DNA of 64,000 bases. Source: Methanomassiliicoccaceae archaeon UBA71. Lineage in GTDB: Archaea; Thermoplasmatota; Thermoplasmata; Methanomassiliicoccales; Methanomethylophilaceae. Under the pieces are notes generated by a model. The model had not been told where the DNA came from and did no database searches. It saw only the letters and a list, made by a program, of their open reading frames with translations. The position numbers were made by a program, and so were the translations under genes. Below, one piece after another: positions 1 to 7,988 of this stretch; the stretch's first letter is position 1, and every line of letters begins with the position of its first letter. The stretch spans positions 1-64,000 of the forward strand of contig DARO01000009.1 in the NCBI GenBank assembly GCA_002504405.1, written 5' to 3'.

Positions 1-105
1 TTCAATTCAGAACGGATGTCGCACTTTATATCGGCACTTCATCCGTCAGCGAATGCGCTCATTTTCGTTGCTGGTCATTTCCAGAGTCTTCAGCAACTCG
101 CACCA
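1..105. other. Left-edge noncoding stretch downstream of thiC
   Basis: I see no gene with a good start and codon pattern here. It lies just past the thiC stop codon. There is an AT-rich TTTATAT string near 25-31, which could be a promoter for something leaving the window or may be chance. No strong hairpin is visible. Confidence 0.4.
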
Positions 106-1383
106 TCAGTCCTTCTTCATGTACGTGTTGACGATCTTGATGGCGCACACGTCGCCGCACATGGAACACCCCTCGCTCTCCTCGGTACATCCCCTGCATC
201 TGTACCTGCGCGCCTTCTCAGGGTCTATGCACGTGTCGAACATCGTGTTCCAGTCCAGGGCCTTCCTTGCCTTGGCCATGCGGGTGTCCCTCTCCCTCCC
301 GATGCCTCTGCACAGATCACCCACATGGGCTGCGATCTTGGAGGCTATGACGCCCTCTCTGACGTCGTCGACATCAGGCAGTGACAGGTGCTCGGCCGGC
401 GTCAGGTAGCAAAGGAAGTCCGCTCCGTTCTGCGCCGCGACGGCTCCGCCTATGGCTCCGACGATGTGGTCGTATCCGGGCGCTATGTCTGTGACCAAAG
501 GCCCCAGGACGTAGAACGGGGCATCGTGGCACATGCGCTTCTCCAACTGCATGTTCATCGGTACCTGCTCGAGCGGCACGTGTCCCGGTCCTTCGACCAT
601 GCTCTGGACCCCGGCATCCCTCGCCCTCTTCACAAGGTGCCCGAGGGTCATGAGCTCCGTGATCTGCGCCTGATCGGAGGCGTCGTCTATGCACCCCGGC
701 CTGAACCCATCTCCCAGCGACAGCGTGAACTCGTACTTGCGCGCCATCTCGAGGAGGTAGTCGTAGTTCTTGTAGAGGGGGTTCTCCTCGTCGTTGTGGA
801 GGATCCATGCGGTGAGGAACGACCCTCCCCTGGAGACCACGTCCGTGATCCTGTCGCATCTCCTGAGCCATCCCACGCTCTCCCTCGTGATCCCGCAGTG
901 GACCGTCATGAAGTCCATCCCGTCCTTGGCGTGCTTCTCGATCCCGTTGAAGATGTCATCCTCGGTCATCTCGACGACGGCGTTTCTGCGGGCGGCGGTA
1001 AGCCCGGTCTGGTAGATCGGGACGGATCCCATCATGACAGGGCATTCCTTCAGGAGCATCGCCCTGATCGCATCGATGTCCCCTCCGGTGCTGAGGTCCA
1101 TGACCGCGTCCGCTCCGTACTGGAGGGCAACCTTCAGCTTCTCGAGTTCGGCGTCGAGGTCCACAATGTCCCTGGATGTGCCCAGGTTGACGTTGATCTT
1201 GATGGACAGCCCCTCGCCGATGGCGGCGGGCTCCGCGTCATGAACCGGATTGTGGGGGGCGCAGATGCGTCCGGAAGCGATTCCGTTGCGGATGAACTCG
1301 GGGGTGACCCCTTCCTTCTCGGCGATCCTCTTCATCAGAGGGGTGATCTCCCCCCGGCGGGCCTCTTCCATGATGGTGCTCAT
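106..1383 (-). CDS. thiC: Phosphomethylpyrimidine synthase ThiC
   Basis: Radical-SAM enzyme that turns aminoimidazole ribotide into the pyrimidine phosphate (HMP-P) of thiamine. The 425-residue protein has the ThiC barrel and ends with the cluster-binding cysteines C406, C409 and C413 (CSMCGDVC). The spacing CX2CX3C is the shorter archaeal-looking form; bacterial ThiC has CX2CX4C. A second cysteine pair (CRGC) lies about 16 residues upstream. Length is short compared with bacterial ThiC (550-630 residues) because the N-terminal extension is missing. The ATG start sits about 31 bases after a CTATTATAG TATA-like box, so the mRNA has almost no leader and no riboswitch. It diverges from gyrB. Confidence 0.95.
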   Translation of the reverse strand: MSTIMEEARRGEITPLMKRIAEKEGVTPEFIRNGIASGRICAPHNPVHDAEPAAIGEGLSIKINVNLGTSRDIVDLDAELEKLKVALQYGADAVMDLSTGGDIDAIRAMLLKECPVMMGSVPIYQTGLTAARRNAVVEMTEDDIFNGIEKHAKDGMDFMTVHCGITRESVGWLRRCDRITDVVSRGGSFLTAWILHNDEENPLYKNYDYLLEMARKYEFTLSLGDGFRPGCIDDASDQAQITELMTLGHLVKRARDAGVQSMVEGPGHVPLEQVPMNMQLEKRMCHDAPFYVLGPLVTDIAPGYDHIVGAIGGAVAAQNGADFLCYLTPAEHLSLPDVDDVREGVIASKIAAHVGDLCRGIGRERDTRMAKARKALDWNTMFDTCIDPEKARRYRCRGCTEESEGCSMCGDVCAIKIVNTYMKKD

Positions 1384-1413
1384 TGTGAATCGTACGGGTA
1401 TCGTCAGAATGTC

Positions 1414-1422
1414 CTATAATAG
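1414..1422 (-). promoter_or_regulatory. TATA box of thiC
   Basis: Minus-strand CTATTATAG, centred about 35 bases before the thiC ATG. Transcription would start within a few bases of the start codon, as for most genes here. Confidence 0.5.
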
Positions 1423-1511
1423 ATTGGTACGGACGGCAGGCAGTTCCGGGTGAGCCCCCTGCTGTTCGTCGGGGTACGATTATCGACAGTGCCAGCATCC
1501 TTTGTATTGCA

Positions 1512-1568
1512 ATGCACGCGCGTGCGCATGCGCGCGCCCGCTCCCACGCGCGTACGCGCATATATATA
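1512..1568. repeat. Alternating purine-pyrimidine (potential Z-DNA) tract at the gyrB promoter
   Basis: Two blocks of perfect purine-pyrimidine alternation, 1512-1537 (26 bp) and 1545-1568 (24 bp), mostly CG, CA/TG and GC steps, separated by seven bases. The second block runs without a break into the gyrB TATA box. Such sequence is the classic substrate for a supercoiling-driven B-to-Z transition. Its position at the promoter of DNA gyrase is what makes it notable. Seen directly; function is inferred. Confidence 0.8.
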
Positions 1569-1569
1569 A
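1560..1569 (+). promoter_or_regulatory. TATA box of gyrB
   Basis: ATATATATAA box centred about 26 bases before the gyrB ATG at 1591, giving a leaderless or nearly leaderless message. It is the AT end of the alternating tract described for 1512-1568. Confidence 0.7.
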
Positions 1570-1590
1570 CAACATTGCATCCCCCGCCCA

Positions 1591-3504
1591 ATGACAATAG
1601 AACAGAACATGCAGCATGCCGAGGAGGACTACGATGCCGACAGCATCGTGGCCCTCAAGGGTCTCGAAGCCGTGAGGAAGAGGCCCGGCATGTACATAGG
1701 ATCCACCGATGCGCGCGGACTCCATCACATGGTGTACGAGGTCGTCGACAACGGTATCGACGAGGTCATGGCGGGGTTCGCCACAAAGGTCGATGTCGTG
1801 ATCAACGAGGATGGCTCCATCACCGTCATCGATGACGGCAGGGGGATCCCGACGGGCATGAACCACGAGGAGGGGAAGTCTGCGCTGGAGATGTGCCTGA
1901 CGGACCTGCACGCCGGCGGAAAGTTCAACCAGAACAGCTACAAGGTCTCCGGGGGTCTCCACGGCGTCGGTGTCTCGGTGGTGAACGCACTCTCCGAGAA
2001 GCTGGAGGCGATAGTGGACCGCGAGGGCAAGAGGTTCAGGCAATCGTACAAGATTGGTGTGCCCGATGGTCCCGTGGAGGTCATCGGCGATTCGGAAAAG
2101 CATGGCACGACCATCACCTTCTGGCCGGACAGAAGCATGTTCGAGACCGTCGACTTCGATTATTCCACCCTTCAGAACAGGTTCCGCAACCAGGCGTTTC
2201 TGAACAAGGAAGCGACCATCAACTTCGAGGACAGGCGCACCGGCAGGAAGGAGACGTTCCACTACGACGGGGGAGTCTCGGAGTTCGTGGAGTACCTGAA
2301 CAGGTCCAAGACGCCCATCCACCCCAAGCCCATACACTTCGAGGGGGAGAGGAACGGCGTGATGATAGACATCGCACTCCAGTACACCGACGGTTACAAC
2401 GAGGAGATAGACTCCTTCGTCAACACCATCTTCACACCGGAAGGGGGGACGCACCTCACGGGCTTCAGGACCTCTCTGACCAAGACGATCAACGATTACG
2501 GGAAGGCCAACAACCTGCTGAAGGACACGACCCTCGAGGGGTCCGATGTCCGCGAGGGCCTCACAGCAATCATCAGCATCAGGATGTCCGAGCCCCAGTT
2601 CGAGGGCCAGACCAAGGCCAAGCTGGGCAGCAGCGTTGCCCAGGGCGCGGTCTCAGGGCTTATGAACGAGAAGCTCGCCGAATACCTGCTGGAGAACCCC
2701 CAGGTTGCCCAGGCGATAGTCAGGAAGGCGGTTTCCGCGTACGAGGGCCGCGAGGCGGCGAGGAAGGCCAGGGACGCCACGCGCAGGAAGAGCGCCCTGG
2801 AGAGCACCAGCCTCCCCGGGAAGCTCGCCGACTGCTCCGAGAAGGACCCGTCCAAGTGCGAGCTCTACATCGTGGAGGGGGAGTCCGCAGGAGGCAGCGC
2901 CAAGCAGGGGAGGGACCGTGCGTTCCAGGCGATCCTGCCTCTCAGGGGAAAGATCCTCAACGTGGAGAAGGCGAGGCCGGACAAGCTCCTGGACCATGAG
3001 GAGATCAAGAACTTGGCGATCGCCATAGGCGGCGGCATCGGGAAGGAGTTCGACGTGACGAAGATTCGCTACCACAACGTCGTCATCATGACCGATGCGG
3101 ACGTCGACGGGGCCCACATAGGCACCCTCCTGCTGACGCTGTTCTACAGGCAGATGAAGCCACTCATCGAGGCAGGGCACGTGTACATAGCCATGCCCCC
3201 GCTCTACCGTGTCTACAAGGGCAAGAAGCAGATCTACGCGTACAACGATGACGAGATGGCTGCGGCCATGGAGGAGATCGGCCCCGGCGCCAACGTATCC
3301 AGGTACAAGGGTCTCGGAGAGATGAACCCGCAGCAGCTGTGGGAGACCACCATGAACCCGGAGACCAGGATCATGAAGAAGGTCACGATCGAGGACGGCA
3401 TGATCGCGGATCAGCTGTTCTCCGTCCTTATGGGGGACGATGTGGAGCCCCGCAGGGAGTTCATAATCGAGCATGCCCACGAGGTCATCAACCTGGATGT
3501 GTGA
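1591..3504 (+). CDS. gyrB: DNA gyrase subunit B
   Basis: ATPase subunit of DNA gyrase, which puts negative supercoils into DNA using ATP. The 637-residue protein has the GHKL ATP-binding motif (EVVDNGIDE near residue 50), the glycine loop GGLHGVGVSVVNALS near 130, a TOPRIM domain starting at EGESAGG near 429, and the metal-binding DADVDGAH near 499. Length matches the short form without the E. coli insertion. It is followed after 4 bases by gyrA, so the two subunits are translated together. Gyrase is of bacterial origin in Euryarchaeota; its presence agrees with a Thermoplasmata/Methanomassiliicoccales host. Confidence 0.98.
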   Translation: MTIEQNMQHAEEDYDADSIVALKGLEAVRKRPGMYIGSTDARGLHHMVYEVVDNGIDEVMAGFATKVDVVINEDGSITVIDDGRGIPTGMNHEEGKSALEMCLTDLHAGGKFNQNSYKVSGGLHGVGVSVVNALSEKLEAIVDREGKRFRQSYKIGVPDGPVEVIGDSEKHGTTITFWPDRSMFETVDFDYSTLQNRFRNQAFLNKEATINFEDRRTGRKETFHYDGGVSEFVEYLNRSKTPIHPKPIHFEGERNGVMIDIALQYTDGYNEEIDSFVNTIFTPEGGTHLTGFRTSLTKTINDYGKANNLLKDTTLEGSDVREGLTAIISIRMSEPQFEGQTKAKLGSSVAQGAVSGLMNEKLAEYLLENPQVAQAIVRKAVSAYEGREAARKARDATRRKSALESTSLPGKLADCSEKDPSKCELYIVEGESAGGSAKQGRDRAFQAILPLRGKILNVEKARPDKLLDHEEIKNLAIAIGGGIGKEFDVTKIRYHNVVIMTDADVDGAHIGTLLLTLFYRQMKPLIEAGHVYIAMPPLYRVYKGKKQIYAYNDDEMAAAMEEIGPGANVSRYKGLGEMNPQQLWETTMNPETRIMKKVTIEDGMIADQLFSVLMGDDVEPRREFIIEHAHEVINLDV

Positions 3505-3508
3505 TACC

Positions 3509-5974
3509 ATGGACGGAGAGAAGAAACTCATAATCCAGCCCATCGAGAAGGAGATGCAGCGCTCCTACATCGACTACTCCATGAGCGTCATCGTCGGCCG
3601 TGCCCTCCCCGATGTCAGGGACGGTCTAAAGCCGGTCCACAGGAAGATCATGTACGCCATGTCCGAGCTGGGGCTGGTGTACAACAGGCCGCACAAGAAG
3701 TCCGCGACCGTGGTGGGAGAGGTCCTGGGTAAGTACCATCCCCACGGCGACACGGCCGCGTACGACTCCATGGTCAGGATGGCCCAGCCGTTCTCGCTGA
3801 GGTACCCCCTGGTGGACGGGCAGGGTAACTTCGGTTCAGTGGACGGGGACCCGCCCGCCGCGATGCGTTACACCGAGGCCAGGCTCTCCAAGGTGGCCAG
3901 CGACCTGCTTGCCGATCTGGACAAGGAGACCGTGGACATGATGGACAACTACGACGGCTCCCTGAAGGAGCCGACGGTCCTGCCCTCAAAGTTCCCCAAC
4001 CTCCTGGTGAACGGATCCGACGGTATCGCCGTCGGAATGGCCACCAAGATGCCGCCCCACAACCTCCGCGAGGTGTGCGACGCAATCGTCTACACGGTGG
4101 ACCATCCGGATGCGGCGCTGGAGGACCTGATGGCGTTCGTCAAGGGTCCCGACTTCCCCACAGGGGGTACGATATACGGCATGTCTGGCATACGCTCCGC
4201 CTACGAGACGGGGCGCGGCAGGCTTAAGGTAAGGTCCAACACCCACTTCGAGGAGATGGACAACGGGAAGGAGCGCATCATCGTCGACGAGATTCCGTAC
4301 CAGGTCAACAAGGCCCAGCTGATAGAGCAGATCGCCGAGCGTGTGAAGAACAAGGAGATCGAGGGCATCACTGACCTCAGGGACGAATCCGACAGGCACG
4401 GGATGAGGGTCGTCATAGAGCTCCACAGGGACGCCATACCCAACGTAGTCCTGGAGAACCTGTTCAAGAAGACCAACATGCAGGTCACCTACGGGATCAT
4501 CAACATCGCGCTGGTCAACAACAAGCCCACCACCCTCGGGCTGAAGCAGCTCATAGTCCACTACATCGACCACAGGAAGGACGTGGTGGTCCGCAGGACG
4601 AGATACGACCTCGCGCAGGCGGAGAAGCGTTTCCACATACTCGAGGGTCTGATGAAGGCCATCAACATGCTCGACGAGACCATCGCTCTCATCAGGGAGT
4701 CCTCCAACGCGGAGGAGGCCAACCAGGGCCTGCAGGGCCTGCTGGGCATCGACCAGGAGCAGGCGAAGGCCATCCTGGACATGAGGCTGCAGAAGCTCAC
4801 AGGCCTCGAGCTGAACTCCATCAGGGAGGAGTACGAGCAGCTGATCGTTCTCATGGACGACCTGAAGGACATCCTCGCCAACGAGTCCAGGGTCATGGCG
4901 ATCATCAAGCAGGAGACGGAGGAGATGAAGGAGACCTACGGGGACGACCGCAGGACCATCATCGACCCCAACGCGATCGACACCGACGAGGAGGACCTCA
5001 TCCCCAGGGAGCAGGTCGTAATAACCATCTCCGCTGACAACTACATCAAGAGAATACCCCTTAGCACCTACAGGCAGCAGAGCCGCGGCGGGGTGGGCCT
5101 CACAGCCATGCAGACCAAGGAGGAGGACCACGTCGCATCCATGTTCGTGACATCGTCCCACGACTACGTCATGTTCATAACCAACCACGGCCGCCTGCAC
5201 TGGCTCAAGGGGTACAGGATCCCGGAGGGCAGCAGGCAGGCCAAGGGCAAGCCGATCGTGAACCTCCTGTCCGATCTGGAGGAGGGGGAGAAGGTGGTCA
5301 ACACCATATGCGCCTCCGAGTTCTCCGAGGACAGGTGCCTGGCGTTCTGCACCAGGAACGGGCTGTTCAAGAAGACGAGCCTCGCCGCCTACGGCAATGT
5401 GAGGGCGAAGGGCATCAAGGCGATCAAGCTGGACGATGACGACGAGCTCATAGAGACGGACCTCACGTCCGCGGGGGACGAGGTCATTATCGCGTCCGCG
5501 GACGGCCAGGCCGTCAGGTTCGAGGAGAGCGACGCCCGTGCCACCGGCAGGGACACGATGGGGGTCAAAGGAATGACCCTCAACCCGGGGGACAAGGTCG
5601 TCTCCATGGCGGTCGTCAGGCCCGGGGACAGGCTCCTCACCGTTTCAGAGAACGGGTACGGCAAGATCTCCGATGTGGATGACTACCGCAAGACCCGCCG
5701 CGGAGGGAAGGGGGTCATAACAATCAAGACGGACGAGCGCAACGGGAAGGTCGTCAGCGTCAGGAAGGTGAACCCCGGCGACCAGCTAATGCTCACATCC
5801 GCCTCTGGCAAGATCATCCGCATAGACACGGATACTATCCGCGAGACGGGACGCAACGCCAAGGGCGTGAGGGTGATGGACATGCGCAACGGGGACAAGA
5901 TCGTCGCCGTGGAGCCCGTGATGTCGGAGGAGCAGGAGGAGGCCATCTCCGAGGCCGAGGTTCTCGAGCAATGA
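3509..5974 (+). CDS. gyrA: DNA gyrase subunit A
   Basis: DNA cleavage-religation subunit of gyrase. I chose the ATG at 3509 (MDGEKK), four bases after the gyrB stop; an upstream in-frame ATG lies inside gyrB and is unlikely. The 821-residue protein carries the catalytic tyrosine in RYTEARL near residue 120 and a six-bladed C-terminal DNA-wrapping domain. That domain contains the GyrA box as TRRGGKG near residue 728, which separates gyrase from topoisomerase IV. The C-terminal tail is acidic (EEQEEAISEAEVLEQ). A strong hairpin follows the stop. Confidence 0.98.
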   Translation: MDGEKKLIIQPIEKEMQRSYIDYSMSVIVGRALPDVRDGLKPVHRKIMYAMSELGLVYNRPHKKSATVVGEVLGKYHPHGDTAAYDSMVRMAQPFSLRYPLVDGQGNFGSVDGDPPAAMRYTEARLSKVASDLLADLDKETVDMMDNYDGSLKEPTVLPSKFPNLLVNGSDGIAVGMATKMPPHNLREVCDAIVYTVDHPDAALEDLMAFVKGPDFPTGGTIYGMSGIRSAYETGRGRLKVRSNTHFEEMDNGKERIIVDEIPYQVNKAQLIEQIAERVKNKEIEGITDLRDESDRHGMRVVIELHRDAIPNVVLENLFKKTNMQVTYGIINIALVNNKPTTLGLKQLIVHYIDHRKDVVVRRTRYDLAQAEKRFHILEGLMKAINMLDETIALIRESSNAEEANQGLQGLLGIDQEQAKAILDMRLQKLTGLELNSIREEYEQLIVLMDDLKDILANESRVMAIIKQETEEMKETYGDDRRTIIDPNAIDTDEEDLIPREQVVITISADNYIKRIPLSTYRQQSRGGVGLTAMQTKEEDHVASMFVTSSHDYVMFITNHGRLHWLKGYRIPEGSRQAKGKPIVNLLSDLEEGEKVVNTICASEFSEDRCLAFCTRNGLFKKTSLAAYGNVRAKGIKAIKLDDDDELIETDLTSAGDEVIIASADGQAVRFEESDARATGRDTMGVKGMTLNPGDKVVSMAVVRPGDRLLTVSENGYGKISDVDDYRKTRRGGKGVITIKTDERNGKVVSVRKVNPGDQLMLTSASGKIIRIDTDTIRETGRNAKGVRVMDMRNGDKIVAVEPVMSEEQEEAISEAEVLEQ

Positions 5975-5981
5975 CCCAGAC

Positions 5982-6003
5982 GGGCCGGCCGTCGTGCCGG
6001 CCC
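5982..6003 (+). terminator. Hairpin after gyrA
   Basis: GGGCCGGC (5982-5989) pairs perfectly with GCCGGCCC (5996-6003) across a six-base loop, directly downstream of the gyrA stop and upstream of the tRNA-Phe promoter. No clear T-run follows, so termination is inferred from position. Confidence 0.5.
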
Positions 6004-6046
6004 CGTCACAAACTTTATAACGGGCATGAGTATAGGGGGAAATTAC

Positions 6047-6119
6047 GCCGTGGTAACTCAGTTGGGAGAGTGCAAGACTGAAGATCTTGAAGTCGCTGGT
6101 TCGAGCCCGGCTCACGGCA
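6047..6119 (+). tRNA. tRNA-Phe (GAA)
   Basis: Cloverleaf of 73 bases plus an encoded CCA at 6120-6122. Acceptor GCCGTGG pairs with TCACGGC (one G-U). The anticodon stem CAAGA/TCTTG encloses CTGAAGA, giving anticodon GAA. The T arm is GCTGG-TTCGAGC-CCGGC. A TATA box (TTTATAA, 6014-6020) lies about 30 bases upstream. No intron. Confidence 0.95.
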
Positions 6120-6154
6120 CCATCTTTTCCCATCATTCCTGGAGCTGATCCCTC

Positions 6155-6427
6155 ATGGAACCGGACAGGGTCTTCATCGACATCCGCACCTGCGACCTCA
6201 CCCTGTCGCAGGTCATGAGCGAGATCGCCAAGCTCCAGTCCGAGAACCCCGATTACGAGATATTCATGGACGGAGACAAGTACGCCATTGTTGGGCGCAG
6301 GAGGCAGAGGCGATGGGAAGAGGTAGGATCACGATCGGGCTTTACAATTCGTACGACCAGAACTTCAGGGAGCCGCACAGGCGCACGATCGCCCGCGCCG
6401 GGGACCTGGCGAGGGCCTTCGACATGA
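6155..6427 (+). CDS. Small conserved-looking protein upstream of DUF531, 3' end uncertain
   Basis: I do not recognise the family. The first 50 or so residues look like a real folded protein: acidic, with the strand-helix pattern FIDIRTCDL then LSQVMSEIAKLQSENPDYEIFMDGDKYAIVGR. After that the frame turns arginine- and serine-rich and overlaps the DUF531 gene by 115 bases, which looks like out-of-frame reading. The start has a fair ribosome site (GGAG, about 10-12 bases upstream of the ATG). No TATA box separates it from tRNA-Phe, so it may be cotranscribed with the tRNA. The likely ancestral end is near 6313, where a single base change would create an ATGA stop/start overlap with DUF531. Confidence 0.55.
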   Translation: MEPDRVFIDIRTCDLTLSQVMSEIAKLQSENPDYEIFMDGDKYAIVGRRRQRRWEEVGSRSGFTIRTTRTSGSRTGARSPAPGTWRGPST

Positions 6428-6858
6428 ATCTGGCACTGTTCGGCTTCCCCATTCCGGAGGAGACCCGCACGCCGGTGGAGGTCGCCCAGTGGATAGCGGG
6501 TACCACAAGCATCGGTGCCCACGGGGGCTACTTTATGGATCTGGCCGAGAAGGGCCGCTTCTCCAAATTCCCATATCCCTCGAAGGGATTCCCTCCGCAG
6601 CTGGGGGAGCCGGTTCTGACGACCAGCAAGCCCGACGCCAAGAAGCAGGTCCCACTGGCCCAGGTGGTGGAGATGGTCGAGAGGGGGCAGAGCATACTCC
6701 TCGTCTTCGGCATCGGTCCGCACGGCGTCCCCAAGAACGTCGCAGCCATACCGCGGTACAATCTGGACATAACCCCCGGCGGGTTCTCCCTGGAGACCTG
6801 CACGGCGCTCGGCGCGGTGTGCGGCGCGCTCGGGGCGAGCCTAGGGACGATTAGCTGA
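6313..6858 (+). CDS. DUF531 family protein (predicted SPOUT-like fold)
   Basis: Archaeal conserved protein of 181 residues. It matches DUF531 by its opening ITIGLYNSYDQNFREPHRRT and the C-terminal block LLVFGIGPHGVPKN...LDITPGGFSLETCTALGA. That block resembles the knotted SAM-binding end of SpoU/TrmD-type RNA methyltransferases. The activity is not established; an RNA methylation role is inferred from the fold resemblance. It follows the small gene at 6155 and ends convergently against purM. Confidence 0.8.
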   Translation: MGRGRITIGLYNSYDQNFREPHRRTIARAGDLARAFDMNLALFGFPIPEETRTPVEVAQWIAGTTSIGAHGGYFMDLAEKGRFSKFPYPSKGFPPQLGEPVLTTSKPDAKKQVPLAQVVEMVERGQSILLVFGIGPHGVPKNVAAIPRYNLDITPGGFSLETCTALGAVCGALGASLGTIS

Positions 6859-6869
6859 CCGAGATGATT

Positions 6870-6899
6870 GTGCGGGCGCACCGACGGGCGGCACGCCCG
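6870..6899. terminator. Two stacked hairpins between convergent DUF531 and purM
   Basis: GTGCG-GG-CGCAC (6870-6881) and CGGGCG-GCA-CGCCCG (6885-6899) sit between two genes that converge. Both are perfect short stems and would work for either strand. No T-run is present. Confidence 0.4.
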
Positions 6900-6906
6900 G
6901 CCGGAC

Positions 6907-7923
6907 TCAGTACTTGTCGTACAGGATGTTGCCGGGCTCCAGGAGCACTCCGTCTCCCTTCTCCACTCTCCCCACGATGTCCGCGTTGGCGTTCTCCGAC
7001 GCGATCGCCTCCGCCTCGTCGGCAGGCGCGATTATGGTGAACCCCATGCTCATGTTGAGCGTCTGGTAGATCTCCCTGTCCTCGATCTGGCCGAGCTCCT
7101 GGATGACCTTGAAGATCGGCGCAGGCTCGACGGGGTCGCTTATGACGTAGCGGAGGCCCTTCCTCATCCTGAGGATGTTCCTGAGGCCACCTCCGGTGAT
7201 GTCCACCAGCCCGTGCACCTCGTGTTCGGCGGTTATTCCGAGCACCTGCTTCACGTAAATCTCGGTGGGGGTGAGGAGCTCCTCCCCGATGCTCTTCTGG
7301 AGGCCTGGCACCTTGTCCGTGAGGGATATGTTGTTTGCCTCCACGACCTTCCTCGCCAGGGTGAGGCCGTTCGAGTGTATTCCCGATGACCTCAGCGAGA
7401 CTATGAGGTCGCCCTCGGCGCATTTGTCTCCGGTTATGATCCTGTCCTTGGCCACATACCCGAGGCATGTTCCGGAGAGGTCGAGTCCGTTGACGATCTC
7501 CGGCAGAACTGCGATCTCGCCTCCGACGATCTCCATGTTGGATAGCTCGGCGCCCTTCTGGAGTCCGATGCCCACCTCCCTGGTGATCTCGTCGTTGGGC
7601 TTGTCGATGGCGATGTAGTCGACGAAGGACGTCGGTTCGGCATTGACGCAAATGGTGTCGTTGACGTTCATGGCAATGCAGTCGATCCCCACGGTGTCCC
7701 ATTTGTTGAGCGCCTCGGCGACCATGAGCTTGGACCCGACGCCGTCCGTCGCCATCGTGATGTACTTGTCCCCGAAGTCGATGAGGCTCGCGAACAGCCC
7801 CGGCATCTGAACGGACTGTCCGATACCTGTCCTCCTGAAGGAGAGCTCGTCCACGAGGGACTTGATAGAACTGGATTTCTGGTCTATGTTGACTCCGGAT
7901 TTGGCATAGGTCCATCCGCTCAT
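6907..7923 (-). CDS. purM: Phosphoribosylformylglycinamidine cyclo-ligase (AIR synthetase)
   Basis: Closes the imidazole ring of purines: FGAM + ATP to AIR. Start chosen at MSGWTYAKSGVNID, since this is the family N-terminus and an AT-rich TTTATCC box lies about 32 bases upstream. The frame stays open far upstream but without PurM sequence. The 338-residue protein has the characteristic ATDGVGSK (around residue 60), the GGEIA motif and the C-terminal DITGGGLRNI. It is about the usual length of 340 residues. Other purine genes of the pathway are at 41-44 kb and 54 kb. Confidence 0.95.
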   Translation of the reverse strand: MSGWTYAKSGVNIDQKSSSIKSLVDELSFRRTGIGQSVQMPGLFASLIDFGDKYITMATDGVGSKLMVAEALNKWDTVGIDCIAMNVNDTICVNAEPTSFVDYIAIDKPNDEITREVGIGLQKGAELSNMEIVGGEIAVLPEIVNGLDLSGTCLGYVAKDRIITGDKCAEGDLIVSLRSSGIHSNGLTLARKVVEANNISLTDKVPGLQKSIGEELLTPTEIYVKQVLGITAEHEVHGLVDITGGGLRNILRMRKGLRYVISDPVEPAPIFKVIQELGQIEDREIYQTLNMSMGFTIIAPADEAEAIASENANADIVGRVEKGDGVLLEPGNILYDKY

Positions 7924-7988
7924 CTTACCACTGGGCACGGTTAGGGCGGAGGAGGATAAAGCGTTTCCTAAGCGCTGCCCCGCCGGGC

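Noticed and set aside
1384..1590. TPP riboswitch in front of thiC
   Set aside because: No conserved TPP-aptamer strings on either strand, and the TATA box position leaves almost no leader.
1480..2454. 324-codon open frame antisense to gyrB
   Set aside because: Lies over the strongly conserved gyrB and has no recognisable domain or promoter.
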